A stretch of 64,000 nucleotides of DNA from JBBQVS01 sp964657325 (GCA_964657325.1 CAZZVE010000012.1:1-64000); one strand, 5' to 3'. Counted from the first letter of the stretch, positions 53,908-63,467 are shown. The notes: a model not told the origin generated them from the sequence alone. A program made the numbers and translations.

Positions 53908-54942
53908 CTACAACTCGCGTTTGTCGCCCACGTCGTAGCCTACAGATGTCATTTCAGACCAGAGGTAGCTATCGGCTAGCAGTTTGAGCAGGACCCATGG
54001 ACGCTTCGCATCATATGTTAGCTTTTGCTCTTTTTCAAACGCTGCGAGAAAGTCCTCACCTACAACGTTTTTGTCGAGACGGTCAACGACCAATTTGATC
54101 TTTGCGGGTGTCAAATCCTTCAAGTATGGTTTTTTCGCAATAGTGTTAAGCATCGCCATCTTCAAGCGATTCTTTTTGCAATCGTTCACAAAACTGTCGT
54201 AGCCATCAACCGCGACTCTCATATGTGTGAGTTGTGCCTGAATATCTGCCACCGCCACATCAACCGACTTCTTTAACTCCTCAAAAAAGCGAAACATCTG
54301 GTGAAAGGAGTCTTTCTTGAGAACAAAAAGATCATTATCATGACTTACACAGTCGATGTTATCGTCAAAAAGGAGTGCTGAATCGTCGATCACATCGTAT
54401 TCATTATCCATACTTAAAAGCGCACCGAAGAGACGCGACTTGCGTAACACCTGACGAAGATTGTACGAACGATAAAAGAAAAATGTGTCTTGTGGCCTGT
54501 TTAATGGCTTGACGATGATGACGTAGAAGCGCAATTTTTCGACAAATTTCTTCTCATTGGGCATAAAAGAAAGCATTCCCTGATAGGGCACAAGAGGCAG
54601 AATCTGCTGTTGAATAAACGTATAGTGTGAGTCGGCAAGATTGACGTACTCGATCTCGTGTTCTTCGGGCCTGCTATCGCCTTGATATGCCTGCATCACA
54701 CTGCCGCCTGTGAGCCATATTTTGCCATACTCAGTAAGAAACTTACCAACTTTTTCCCGAAATCGAGCGGTAAGTGCTTTGGAAAGTTCGAGACGGCGAA
54801 ATTCAAGTGCATCCTCGTTTGAGAAGTCTGTGGCGACGAGACAAACATGTACATCACATCCATCCGTTTCTTTTTTCTTGTCAAACTTCCCCAGGTCGAG
54901 CGAGAGTATATCTTGAAAGGCAGAGCTATAGGGAGCAGTCAT
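53908..54942 (-). CDS. kwaB: KwaB, DUF4868 protein of a Kiwa anti-phage system
   Basis: 344 residues from ATG 54942; AAGGAG lies 12 bases upstream. A TTG at 54963 would add seven. The middle matches DUF4868, with FFFYRSYNLRQVLRKSRL, then LLFDDNIDCVSHDNDLFVL and FHQMFRFFEEL. In Kiwa, KwaB is the cytoplasmic DNA-binding subunit that works with the membrane protein KwaA against infecting phage. The N-terminal ~170 residues are longer than I recall for E. coli KwaB. kwaA lies 37 bases upstream on the same strand. The family call is by motif and neighbourhood. Confidence 0.78.
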   Translation of the reverse strand: MTAPYSSAFQDILSLDLGKFDKKKETDGCDVHVCLVATDFSNEDALEFRRLELSKALTARFREKVGKFLTEYGKIWLTGGSVMQAYQGDSRPEEHEIEYVNLADSHYTFIQQQILPLVPYQGMLSFMPNEKKFVEKLRFYVIIVKPLNRPQDTFFFYRSYNLRQVLRKSRLFGALLSMDNEYDVIDDSALLFDDNIDCVSHDNDLFVLKKDSFHQMFRFFEELKKSVDVAVADIQAQLTHMRVAVDGYDSFVNDCKKNRLKMAMLNTIAKKPYLKDLTPAKIKLVVDRLDKNVVGEDFLAAFEKEQKLTYDAKRPWVLLKLLADSYLWSEMTSVGYDVGDKREL

Positions 54943-54979
54943 AGAGGTTGTGCGCTCCTTCAATACTACATGAGAAACA

Positions 54980-55492
54980 CTACTTTACTTGTACAAATGT
55001 TGTGTCACCGATATGAACAACACGTATAGGGCTGTGTTCTGCTACACGCTGTCGTGTAAGCAGATAAAATGCTGTATCGTCTTTTTCTATCGTAATTTCA
55101 TAGAGATGATAACCGAGGACGTTAAGCATTGGATTGATATATATCATATTGGAATTGACGTAGATAATCAATAAAACTGCAATAAATACCGGAATAGCCC
55201 ATATCTGTGCACTTTTCAGATCAAAGCTCACAAAGGGAACAAGATAACTCGCGATATAACTTAACACATCGCCATCATGTCGATCCAATGTGACAATCTT
55301 TTCATTCGATGGAGTGCGACTTGGTACAACTCGAAGAAAGTAGAGCAACATCACGCTTAGACCGACAATACCAAGAAGGAGAATACCGAGTGCCCAGTGC
55401 CAATCTTTTTCCCACAAGAGGATGCAGAAAATCCCCGTGAGTGGAAAGTAGGAACTGATAAAGAGCAGACAACGTACAAAAAGGCTAGGCAT
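54980..55492 (-). CDS. kwaA: KwaA, membrane protein of a Kiwa anti-phage system
   Basis: 170 residues with about four membrane segments: near 5-27, 32-54, 82-93 and 97-130. SYLVPFVSFD and INPMLNVLGYHLYEI are of the type seen in KwaA proteins. In Kiwa, KwaA senses phage attachment or membrane disturbance and recruits KwaB. AAAGGA precedes the ATG. It is the first gene of the kwaA-kwaB pair. The position between a two-component system and an AT-hook regulator marks this as an accessory region. Confidence 0.75.
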   Translation of the reverse strand: MPSLFVRCLLFISSYFPLTGIFCILLWEKDWHWALGILLLGIVGLSVMLLYFLRVVPSRTPSNEKIVTLDRHDGDVLSYIASYLVPFVSFDLKSAQIWAIPVFIAVLLIIYVNSNMIYINPMLNVLGYHLYEITIEKDDTAFYLLTRQRVAEHSPIRVVHIGDTTFVQVK

Positions 55493-55544
55493 GACAAAAC
55501 GCGTCCTTTCGGCGAAGCGTAGAAGCGTACAAAATATGTCTATA

Positions 55545-55573
55545 TACTATCCTCATTCTTTTTGATGCGCAAC
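55545..55573 (-). promoter_or_regulatory. Possible promoter of kwaAB
   Basis: Minus strand: TTGCGC (55568-55573), 17-base spacer, TAGTAT (55545-55550). Weak consensus; a leader of about 45 bases would result. Confidence 0.35.
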
Positions 55574-55637
55574 AAAATGGAAAAAAGACTTTTGTAGGGG
55601 TGTAGTTGTACGGCTTGAAAAATTAAATTGGGAATAC

Positions 55638-55730
55638 AACGGACGCCCACAAGGGGCTATCCTACGATACAATGCCCTTGTGTGCTCTGCACGCTGTGTA
55701 TCGTAGGGTAGCCCCTTGTGGGTGTCCGTT
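55638..55730. repeat. Long inverted repeat (family F)
   Basis: 34-base arms (AACGGACGCCCACAAGGGGC and on) around a 25-base loop, with two mismatches that would be G-U pairs in RNA of one strand. It lies 49 bases past the stop of the regulator gene ending at 55780. Confidence 0.88.
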
Positions 55731-55779
55731 AGTCTACATCCTTACAGAACGTATCCAGTGCTTATATATTTTGTAGGTT

Positions 55780-56949
55780 CTAGCGAACCTCATTCCTATG
55801 CGTTTGCTCCGCTCTTGATGAGTTGTTAAGATGCCGTCCCAATTCCTCGAACTCACGCTCCATCTCAACAAAAATATACTGTTCTGCCTCATGACGTGCA
55901 ATCATGTGCTTACGTGCGTATGTGATGATGCGATTCACGTAAGAACGACCAATCTCGGCTCGTTGCCATTTGATATCCGGCATAGGACGCAGGTTTAAGA
56001 GTGAGCAAGGATAAAAATCCTCGTTGTGGAAGGCCAGTGCCAGCAATTGTGCGTATTCAGTGACCGCTTGACATGCCATGGGATCCGCAAAAAAGCCGGT
56101 TTGTGTGCTAGAAATGATAAGGACACCAGAGATACGTCCCGCATACATAACAGGACAGGCGGCAGCACTGCGCTCGTGTTCGTCGATATCTACCTGTAGA
56201 CGCTCTTCGTTACCTAGATTATCCCATGTTTGCAAGCGTTGCATCATTGCTGCTGTACCCGCAAGTGTTGTACTTCCCAGGTATGCTCGGCTCTCAAGGC
56301 TAAAAGGCCAGGGATAATTGCCACGCATGGCAGCTTCGCGTAAAGAATGAATGCCGTCTTCATGTGATGGCATGAGATTAGCGTAGGTGATAGAGAGGCC
56401 GCGCCGATCTGAGTCGAGATGTAATAATGCGTACTCAAAGACTGCTTGCGTCACCTGCCAATATCGCGCATCATCTTCTGGCGTCGTGGTGATTAGATCA
56501 AATACACGCCGATAAATGTCTTTGCGCACTTCCCGAATACCTAAAGAAGGAGGATCGAGTACACCAGGAAATGTTTGGTTAATTGCGTAAGTAAGATTAC
56601 CTCGATGCTCTGCAAATACCTCTGGTAGACGTTTCAAGTGCATCGCGCGTGGCTCCGAACTCCCGTTCATCCAACGATACACTGTAATCTCAGCAACCTC
56701 TAAGTCCTTAGCAACACGCGCAATTTCAGTACGATCATGCCGAAGAATGTGTCTGAGCAAACTACTGAATGGTGAAAGTTTTTCTTCCGCAAGCGCATAT
56801 GCTAGCTGCTCGTCATCAAAAACCGCATCCTGCGGTTGTTGCCGTAACACATCACTTGGTGCGTTCTGCCCAATGTAGTGTTTCTTTTTGGAGCCAAGGG
56901 GACGCCCTCGCTTTCTAGGTTGCTTGGGCACGTCCTGGTCTATATCCAT
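55780..56949 (-). CDS. Regulator with AT-hook, helix-turn-helix and GAF-like domain
   Basis: 389 residues. QPRKRGRPLGSKKK near the N-terminus is an AT-hook. Residues ~60-110 have a helix-turn-helix (TEIARVAKDLEVAEITVYRW). Residues ~135-300 look GAF-like, with SAAACPVMYAGRISGVLII. The C-terminus is helical. AGGAAGGACC precedes the ATG. AT-hooks in bacteria bind AT-rich DNA; the 400-base AT-rich region upstream of its own start is an obvious candidate site. Gene family not named. Confidence 0.75.
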   Translation of the reverse strand: MDIDQDVPKQPRKRGRPLGSKKKHYIGQNAPSDVLRQQPQDAVFDDEQLAYALAEEKLSPFSSLLRHILRHDRTEIARVAKDLEVAEITVYRWMNGSSEPRAMHLKRLPEVFAEHRGNLTYAINQTFPGVLDPPSLGIREVRKDIYRRVFDLITTTPEDDARYWQVTQAVFEYALLHLDSDRRGLSITYANLMPSHEDGIHSLREAAMRGNYPWPFSLESRAYLGSTTLAGTAAMMQRLQTWDNLGNEERLQVDIDEHERSAAACPVMYAGRISGVLIISSTQTGFFADPMACQAVTEYAQLLALAFHNEDFYPCSLLNLRPMPDIKWQRAEIGRSYVNRIITYARKHMIARHEAEQYIFVEMEREFEELGRHLNNSSRAEQTHRNEVR

Positions 56950-57356
56950 TGAACATGGTCCTTCCTGTTCTGTGTTGAAACAACCTTTTCACTAGGAAAT
57001 AACTACTTAACATAGTATAACACAATAGTTACACATTTTTAAAGCATATTAGGGAAAATAGCGTAACAGAAATTACACATTTGTGTTACGCATAGCAATT
57101 TCCTCCTATATAGGAGAATATTCAGAAAGAAAGTTCTTATCTATGTTATTGTAACGTTTACAACCTCTTTATCGTCTCTCGGAAATACCTCCAACATTCC
57201 ATACAAACATACAAATGCGCTATTGTTACTATTATTTTTTTGTTAGCTACAATGTATAACTAAAAGTACCGAAATGTTGTATGTAATGACAAAAATCAGG
57301 TAATATTTATGTGTGCAGAAGAGCGTATCGATGCTTCTTGGCAACTTTAAAGGGAC
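56950..57356. other. AT-rich divergent intergenic region
   Basis: About 400 bases, markedly AT-rich, between the AT-hook regulator and the methyltransferase. TGTTACGC, TGTAACG and related TGTAAC/GTTACA words recur (57060-57160). No gene, tRNA or clear promoter was recognised. Confidence 0.6.
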
Positions 57357-58337
57357 ATGATAGGGATAAAAATAACAACGATGGCAGTAAATGATGTTGT
57401 GCATGTGAATGAATGCGGACTTCCCCTCAACGCGATTGAATGGTTGGAGACCCATCACCAGAGTAAAGCTCAAGAACGCGAACAAATGGTTCGCGACCTC
57501 TCTATACGAAAAGAAAGTTTTGTGGTCGATGCAGGATGTGGTCCTGGTTTGTGGACTCCTCTGCTCGCCAGGGCTATTGGACCACGTGGACATATTGTTG
57601 GTGTTGACATTTCACCAGAGGCACTGGTAACTGCACAAAGCCGCAGCACAAACCATTGGTATCGGTGGCAGGTAGAATATAAGCGAGCACTGCTGGAAGA
57701 GCTGCCCATACCACTAGGACGAGCGGATATAATCTTTAGTGCCAATGTAAGCCAGTACCTTCCCGACCCCGTGTCCACCTTTGCCGCTATGGGACCTTAC
57801 CTCACGTCAGGCGGGCGACTCGCTATTAAAGATATCGACTTTGGTACGATGCGCTTTCATGGCATCGATACAACCCTTCAGGCACATGTCCTCCAGGCAC
57901 GCGAATATTGGGAGATGCGACGTGTCGAGGAAGGCTATACATTTGAGGATAGTTGGGTTGGCTCTAAGCTCGCGGACTATCTGCGCAAAGCTGGTTACGA
58001 AGATGTTTGCGAAACAGCGTACACAATACGACGTGCGTATACCTTGCCCAAAGATTTTCGCTTCTACCTGCAAGGTGTTGCTGAATGGTTTGTCAGCGAG
58101 GGCGCACCATTCCTTTCAGATGATGACGTGCGAGATTGGCTGCGTAGCTTCCGTGATGGTCCTGATAATGCTTTAGACAAAGAGGATTTCCAAAGCGAAG
58201 AGATCGAATACGTGGTTACAGGTGTATGGAATAAGCCTACCATAAAGTCGCGTAGCTATATTGATATGTATGCCGAATTACCTGTAACTGAACAGCTTGA
58301 AACACAGGAACCACTCGTCTTATTACCTACACTTTAA
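57357..58337 (+). CDS. SAM-dependent class I methyltransferase
   Basis: 326 residues. The SAM-binding motif I is VVDAGCGPGLWTPLL and is followed by GHIVGVDISPEAL. Later motifs are IIFSANVSQYLPDP and GGRLAIKDIDFG. The C-terminal ~110 residues are extra to the core and may bind the substrate. AAAGGG lies too close to the ATG at 57357, so the start may be the ATG at 57381. It faces the regulator at 55780-56949 across an AT-rich gap. Substrate unknown. Confidence 0.85.
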   Translation: MIGIKITTMAVNDVVHVNECGLPLNAIEWLETHHQSKAQEREQMVRDLSIRKESFVVDAGCGPGLWTPLLARAIGPRGHIVGVDISPEALVTAQSRSTNHWYRWQVEYKRALLEELPIPLGRADIIFSANVSQYLPDPVSTFAAMGPYLTSGGRLAIKDIDFGTMRFHGIDTTLQAHVLQAREYWEMRRVEEGYTFEDSWVGSKLADYLRKAGYEDVCETAYTIRRAYTLPKDFRFYLQGVAEWFVSEGAPFLSDDDVRDWLRSFRDGPDNALDKEDFQSEEIEYVVTGVWNKPTIKSRSYIDMYAELPVTEQLETQEPLVLLPTL

Positions 58338-58360
58338 CCTACACGAAGTCAGCCGTTAAG

Positions 58361-58448
58361 AGGGTGTGCTAAAGCAGGCCCGTACAGGATTTCCACTTTA
58401 TCATCGGAAGATTGATGGCTCCTGTACGGGCCTGCTTTAGCACACCCT
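58361..58448. terminator. Hairpin between the convergent methyltransferase and small protein genes
   Basis: Perfect 29-base arms (AGGGTGTGCTAAAGCAGGCC and on) around a 30-base loop. The right arm overlaps the stop codon of the leftward gene. The AGGGTGTGC ends make this similar in design to the other gene-end palindromes. Confidence 0.8.
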
Positions 58449-58677
58449 AATGTGTGTCGTTCAATTGGTCCGCAATCATAGCGATTGCAACATCGCCAAC
58501 AATGTCATGCAACTCATTGTGAATTTTCCCCATGTTTTCCATGCGTGCAGTAATAAAATCGTGCTTCGCGTTGCCATAAGCCAGTCCTGTCATACCGTTT
58601 TGTGCCGCTTCATATTCTGCACTAATTTGTGACAGTAGCCGTGCAACTTCACTGCGTTGTTCATTCGCTCCAAGCAT
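58447..58677 (-). CDS. Small helical protein of unknown function
   Basis: 76 residues from ATG 58677, placed nine bases after GGAAGG; an ATG at 58686 would add three residues but sits on the ribosome site itself. Fully helical: VARLLSQISAEYEAAQNGMT and HNELHDIVGDVAIAMIADQL suggest a two-helix hairpin. No family recognised. Preceded by a long AT-rich region. Confidence 0.72.
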   Translation of the reverse strand: MLGANEQRSEVARLLSQISAEYEAAQNGMTGLAYGNAKHDFITARMENMGKIHNELHDIVGDVAIAMIADQLNDTH

Positions 58678-58686
58678 GGTCTTCAT

Positions 58687-59087
58687 CCTTCCTATCCACT
58701 AAAATGTATAGACATTCTTCTATCTTTGTATGCATAAACATATGTATACAAACTTGTCACTACAATGTGTATTGCTTGTATATCGTCCTGTACAACACAC
58801 GTTGATAGTATGCACGAAAATATATCTTCTTGTCTAGTGATTTAATAGGTATTTTTGAGTAATATTACTCCTATTCACACAATGTTCACAATGTTCAATG
58901 AATGTATACACACATATGTCTATACCTCAATCCTTATGTCAAGTACCGTAAATATACTTTTCTTATAAGAAGCATCTTCACAGCAAAAATAAAATATGGG
59001 AAGGAAATATTGGGATAGATGTGGTACTTTTAAGATAGATGTATCTATAATGTTTGTACGAGTTTTTTATAGTCGAGGAGTAAGCAA
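58687..59087. other. AT-rich divergent intergenic region
   Basis: About 400 bases. TGTATACA occurs at 58743 and 58903, with related TGTATAGAC words nearby, and CAATGTTCA is directly repeated at about 58880-58897. These could be operator sites. A TATAAT at 59046 could be the -10 of the next gene, but no good -35 is seen. Confidence 0.4.
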
Positions 59088-59828
59088 GTGAACACCACTT
59101 CAGTAGCATTACAATTATACACAGTACGTGACGAGACCGCGAAGGATTTTGTTGGAACGTTGCGCGGAGTTGCCGCATTAGGATATCAAGGCGTTGAATT
59201 TGCGGGCTATGGAGGTCTTACCTCTTCTGAAATGAAGACGTTGCTCGCCGAAATAGGAGTACGTGCTGTGTCTACTCATGTGAGGCTAGAAGCACTTGAG
59301 CAAGACCTTGCAAAAGAGATCACCTATTGTCGGGAAATAGGTTCTACATTTCTTGTATTGCCTTGGCTTGCCCCGGAACTCCGTACCACAGAGGCACTTC
59401 GCCAGCTTGCACCACGTCTCAATATGTTTGGGCAACAATGTCAAGAAGCAGGAATAACGTTTTGCTACCACAACCATGATTTTGAGTTTATGCGGCACGA
59501 TGGCGAAACATTTATGGATATATTACTTGCTCAGACCGAGCCTACGTTCGTCAAACTTGAATGTGATGTCTACTGGATTGCATACGCTGGCATGAATCCC
59601 TCGACCTTTTTACAACAACATGCGGGACGTGTACCACTGATGCATATTAAAGATATGACTCCTGAACGTACCTTTACCGAGGTAGGTGACGGAACACTGG
59701 ATATTGCATCCCTTATCGAGGTAGCACGTACAAGTGGTACGCAAGAATTTATCGTGGAAAATGACGCACCTGTCTTACCCTCTCTTGAGAGTGCGAAACG
59801 TTCATTAGAAAATATACGGAAGTTTTAA
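59088..59828 (+). CDS. Sugar phosphate isomerase/epimerase (xylose isomerase-like TIM barrel)
   Basis: 246 residues from a GTG with GAGGAG seven bases upstream. ALQLYTVRDETAKDF is the usual opening of this family. Metal and substrate residues lie in FCYHNHDFEF, VKLECDVYWI, LMHIKDM and the C-terminal FIVENDAP glutamate. Members isomerise or cleave sugar phosphates and inositol derivatives. It lies 106 bases before the M48 peptidase gene. Confidence 0.88.
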   Translation: MNTTSVALQLYTVRDETAKDFVGTLRGVAALGYQGVEFAGYGGLTSSEMKTLLAEIGVRAVSTHVRLEALEQDLAKEITYCREIGSTFLVLPWLAPELRTTEALRQLAPRLNMFGQQCQEAGITFCYHNHDFEFMRHDGETFMDILLAQTEPTFVKLECDVYWIAYAGMNPSTFLQQHAGRVPLMHIKDMTPERTFTEVGDGTLDIASLIEVARTSGTQEFIVENDAPVLPSLESAKRSLENIRKF

Positions 59829-59934
59829 GAACAGTTCGAGGGCAGTTTCTCTAGATATTGCTCATCATGCATGATACGTCTATAATCTGTAGTGCTGACA
59901 ATTCAAAGCATTTCTTACTCTGGAGCGAATACAC

Positions 59935-61152
59935 ATGGATATATCTATCGAGCATACGGAGTCAAACCAATTTGTAGAGATTGATGCAATGCGGCAACAA
60001 AAGGCACGCGAATACGCGCGTATTCGTCGGCGTCTCTCATGTATCAATATTGGTATCTCTGTTGTTGGTATACTTCTTATCTTTCTAACTGGCTTTGATG
60101 TGTGGCTACGTAATGCTTTGCTACCATTGAACTGGCAACCCTTAGCTAGTGTAACACGCTCTTATCCTTATGGACTTCATGCGCCTTTTAACTGGTCTCC
60201 CCTGATTGTAGCGTGCTATCTTCTAATACTTACTATAGGCTACACACTTATCACTATCCCGCTTTCTTACTATAGTAGCTTTGTGCTACCTCATCGCTAT
60301 GGCCTCTCGACGATGACGGTACGCGGTTGGCTTAGCGATCAGCTAAAAGGTTTTGCGTTGAGCATTGTGTTTGAAGTTGTTGTTGTTGAGTTAATCTACC
60401 TCTTATTAGCGACACAACCACAGCTGTGGTGGCTATGGGTCGCGCTGATCCTGCTTTTCTTTTCGGTTCTCATGGCGAACCTTGCCCCCATTTTGCTCTT
60501 ACCTCTCTTCTACAAATTCAGTCCGTTACCTGATGGTGAATTGAAACAACGTCTGGTGACATTGGCAGATCGTGCCCACACACGTATTCAGGGTGTGTTT
60601 ACGATGCATATGAGTAGTAAGACTACCGCAGCGAATGCCGCGCTTATGGGTTTGGGCAATACACGTCGCATTGTGCTTGGTGACACAATGGTGAATCGCT
60701 ATACGCCCGACGAGATTGAAGTTGTGCTCGCGCATGAATTGGGTCATCACGTCCATCGTGATATCTGGAAGCTTATTATAAGCCAAGCACTTTTTATGTT
60801 GGTCGGGCTGTTTCTGTTCAATCTATGTTTGACCTGGGCTGTTGACAACCTTAATCGCTATCAGGGCGTTGCTGATCCTGCTACGCTACCGCTACTACTT
60901 GTGCTTACAGGTGTCTTTGGCTTTATCATTGCGCCCCTCACAAATAGCTACAGTCGTGCAATAGAATACCAAGCCGATGAGTACGCACTTCAAGCAACGC
61001 ATATGATTGAGCCGTTCAAAAGTGCTATGACGCGTCTTGCCAACCAGAACCTCGCCGAGATTGAGCCGTCGTCTATCATCGAATTTTTGTTTTACGACCA
61101 TCCCTCCATTGGCAAACGCCTTCAGCATGCAGAGCAGTTCGCAAGGAAATAA
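59935..61152 (+). CDS. M48 family metallopeptidase (CAAX prenyl protease 1/Ste24-like)
   Basis: 405 residues. HELGHHVH carries the zinc HExxH, and the third ligand is probably the glutamate in AIEYQADEYAL. Four to six membrane segments flank the active site, as in Ste24. An N-terminal ~25 residues are soluble. GGAGCGA precedes the ATG. It would process or degrade membrane-associated proteins. The stop codon is part of the 73-base palindrome that follows. Confidence 0.92.
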   Translation: MDISIEHTESNQFVEIDAMRQQKAREYARIRRRLSCINIGISVVGILLIFLTGFDVWLRNALLPLNWQPLASVTRSYPYGLHAPFNWSPLIVACYLLILTIGYTLITIPLSYYSSFVLPHRYGLSTMTVRGWLSDQLKGFALSIVFEVVVVELIYLLLATQPQLWWLWVALILLFFSVLMANLAPILLLPLFYKFSPLPDGELKQRLVTLADRAHTRIQGVFTMHMSSKTTAANAALMGLGNTRRIVLGDTMVNRYTPDEIEVVLAHELGHHVHRDIWKLIISQALFMLVGLFLFNLCLTWAVDNLNRYQGVADPATLPLLLVLTGVFGFIIAPLTNSYSRAIEYQADEYALQATHMIEPFKSAMTRLANQNLAEIEPSSIIEFLFYDHPSIGKRLQHAEQFARK

Positions 61153-61219
61153 AAGAGAGATACGATGTGCTGGTCACAAGCTTAGCTTGTGACCAGCACA
61201 TCGTATCTCTCTTTTATTT
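61147..61219. terminator. 73-base near-loopless palindrome between M48 and LLM genes
   Basis: 36-base perfect arms around a single T (61183). Both convergent stop codons (TAA on each strand) lie in the palindrome. AAATAAAAGAGAG and CTCTCTTTTATTT at the ends provide U-rich tails for both transcripts. Confidence 0.88.
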
Positions 61220-62306
61220 ACGCCTTAAGAGCATCTTTCAGCGCAGAAAGCTGTGCCCCAACTTCGTCGATGGTACCACTTGGCATACTCATGAGAGGTT
61301 CATCAACGCCTGCTACTCCCCACTGATCTAGTTTAGCAACGACCTCTTTCGGTGTGCCAATGATGGCGGTGGCATCGAGCATGCGCGGGCTAACCGCCGC
61401 AACCGCGCTCTTGAGACTTCTCTTCGCTTTGTCCGCCTCAATCACGGCTTGCACATCTTCGCCAAAGCCCTGACGTGTCAGCATATCGGCGTAGTAGACA
61501 CCCATACGCGCAATGTAGTAGGCGAGTGGTTCAGCAGCCTTGGCGGCCGCCATTTGTCGTGTCTGCTCATCGACATTTTCGGGCAGTAAGACACTGGTGA
61601 TATATGGTGCAAGAGCGGCACTATGAGGGGGACGACCGGCTTTTTGCGAACCGGCGTCGAGTTGTGCGCGTAATTCACCCCATCTATTACCTGGCCAGTA
61701 TACTGGCAGAATACCGTCGGCAATTTCGCCCGACTGCTCAACATTCTTAGGACCCATTGCCGCGATATAGATAGGTAAATCAGGACGTAACGGCTTGAAA
61801 CGAAGTGTGAAACCTCGTTCGAGGTGGAAGAACTCACCATTATAGACGAGTTTCTCACCTCGTAAAATCATTCTGATAATCTCAACATACTCGCGCGTGC
61901 GCTTGACTGGTTTCTCAAACTTGACACCATGCCAATGCTCAATCACATTCGCTCCTGATGGTCCAAGTCCAAGCAGAATACGCCCACCTGAACGCTCATC
62001 GAGTGTGGCGGCGGTACTGGCGATGAGGGCAGGTGTACGTGAAAAGATATTCGCGATACCAGCCCCGACCTTGATACGGTTAGTGACGCGCACTAAATCG
62101 CCCATCGACGTAAAAAGCTCGTAGCCCCACGATTCGCCCAACCATACGGAGTCAAAACCCAGTTGGTCAGCGATCTTCACCTTCTCCATGACATCGTTCC
62201 ACTCGCCAGGGAAATTGGGGGCATCGGCGATAAATCCAATGCGATTGCGATACGCCTTCGTTGCGTTTGACCCTGCTGCGGTGTCGGGTCCGCTATTTGT
62301 CGTCAT
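61218..62306 (-). CDS. LLM-class F420-dependent oxidoreductase
   Basis: 362 residues. A luciferase-like TIM barrel: IADQLGFDSVWLGESWGYEL, RIKVGAGIANIFSRTPALIA and ILLGLGPSG are the family's cofactor-binding stretches. F420 use is typical of this subfamily, but FMN cannot be excluded from sequence alone. AAGGAC precedes the ATG by about 12 bases. It converges on the M48 gene. Substrate unknown. Confidence 0.88.
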   Translation of the reverse strand: MTTNSGPDTAAGSNATKAYRNRIGFIADAPNFPGEWNDVMEKVKIADQLGFDSVWLGESWGYELFTSMGDLVRVTNRIKVGAGIANIFSRTPALIASTAATLDERSGGRILLGLGPSGANVIEHWHGVKFEKPVKRTREYVEIIRMILRGEKLVYNGEFFHLERGFTLRFKPLRPDLPIYIAAMGPKNVEQSGEIADGILPVYWPGNRWGELRAQLDAGSQKAGRPPHSAALAPYITSVLLPENVDEQTRQMAAAKAAEPLAYYIARMGVYYADMLTRQGFGEDVQAVIEADKAKRSLKSAVAAVSPRMLDATAIIGTPKEVVAKLDQWGVAGVDEPLMSMPSGTIDEVGAQLSALKDALKA

Positions 62307-62350
62307 GCGCTAGTCCGTCCTTCCATTGCAAAAGACCTTTTTAGAATATG

Positions 62351-63262
62351 TTACTTCTGTCCTCGTAATGCATGGTACCCTTCGAGTTCGTTTTGAGCTG
62401 AACTGAGGGCAACTATGAGATTATCAATGACATCCAGGTCATTAATACGCTCAACTTGCTCTTGTGCTAAAGAAACCAACGCAGGAAAGCGTTTCTCTGT
62501 TACTATGAGAAGAATACGTCGAGTTGCTTCTAAACGTCCTTGCTCTATGCCTTTTTCCATACCTTCACGAAGTATCTCCTGAAAGATAGGAGAGTCTTGT
62601 ATGATATCATGCATCTCGCGGAACCTCCTGACAAGCCATTCTAAATCTACTGTCTTGTTCTTTTTCTGTAAAACAAACGATGCAAGTGTAAACGCGATCA
62701 CCTCGACCTCAGTTGCTTGCGTCTCTGCTTGCGCTGGTTCTCTGTGCTTTCCAAGTTGCTCGAATACCTGTGTGAGTACTGACTGCTGTGTGCCATTCTC
62801 TGTTAAAGGCACTAATGCTAAAAGTGTGTCACTACCTACAGTGTAAAGGTCTTCAGCCGTTAGGTGTCCAATCTCTATACTCTGAAAATAAAACGTATGT
62901 ACCCTATATCCTGTTGGCACAAAAAGGTCCAATGGTGATTGTGACACAGTTCCATCACGCAACAAGTAAATGACACACGATAAGACGGGAAGTTGATATG
63001 CATCCATCAATAATACATTATACGTCATGAGGCGTTTCGCCATCGTCGGATCATTATAGGTCTGAAACTCGATATGTAGCAACATGCGTTGATCTTTGAC
63101 GCTAACAGTAAGCAAAGCGTCAACTTCTCGTTGTAGACTTTCAATTTTGACAGGAAGCTCTTCAAGAAACACAGCTTCCGGTAACAACCACTGTACAAAT
63201 GCAGGTGGATCAGCCTTGACTAAACGCTTTAAAGTGGAATCCCATGATCTCAATTCTGCCAC
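62351..63262 (-). CDS. Rpn family PD-(D/E)XK nuclease (transposase_31-like)
   Basis: 303 residues from a GTG with AAGGGG upstream. REVDALLTVSVKDQRMLLHI followed by EFQT gives the D...ExQ active site of the Rpn / YhgA-like family, which promotes recombination or acts as a nuclease. The C-terminal third has EGMEKGIEQGRLEATRRIL, the repeated charged helix typical of the family. No inverted repeats or target duplications surround it. Such genes are often mobile and numerous per genome. Confidence 0.85.
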   Translation of the reverse strand: MAELRSWDSTLKRLVKADPPAFVQWLLPEAVFLEELPVKIESLQREVDALLTVSVKDQRMLLHIEFQTYNDPTMAKRLMTYNVLLMDAYQLPVLSCVIYLLRDGTVSQSPLDLFVPTGYRVHTFYFQSIEIGHLTAEDLYTVGSDTLLALVPLTENGTQQSVLTQVFEQLGKHREPAQAETQATEVEVIAFTLASFVLQKKNKTVDLEWLVRRFREMHDIIQDSPIFQEILREGMEKGIEQGRLEATRRILLIVTEKRFPALVSLAQEQVERINDLDVIDNLIVALSSAQNELEGYHALRGQK

Positions 63263-63343
63263 GGTCCCCTTCCATAATTCTTCTTGTACAAGTGTAACAT
63301 GGAAGAATGTCTATTGTCGAGCTAGTAAACATACACCAACATC

Positions 63344-63405
63344 TGTAGGGACCGATTATGCCGTTTAACAAATTCGTATGGATACCTGTAGGGACCAATG
63401 TATCC
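63344..63405. repeat. Family A remnants: two direct half copies
   Basis: TGTAGGGACCGATTAT at 63344 and TGTAGGGACCAATGTATCC at 63387 are two left arms in the same direction. No right arm is present. This looks like a decayed or recombined copy. Confidence 0.75.
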
Positions 63406-63467
63406 TAATTATTATGCTAAACCACAACCCTCGTTTCTTCATGGTTACATGTGTTACTATCTTTAAT

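Noticed and set aside
62351..63262. Complete insertion sequence around the Rpn-family gene
   Set aside because: No terminal inverted repeats or target-site duplication seen at either side.
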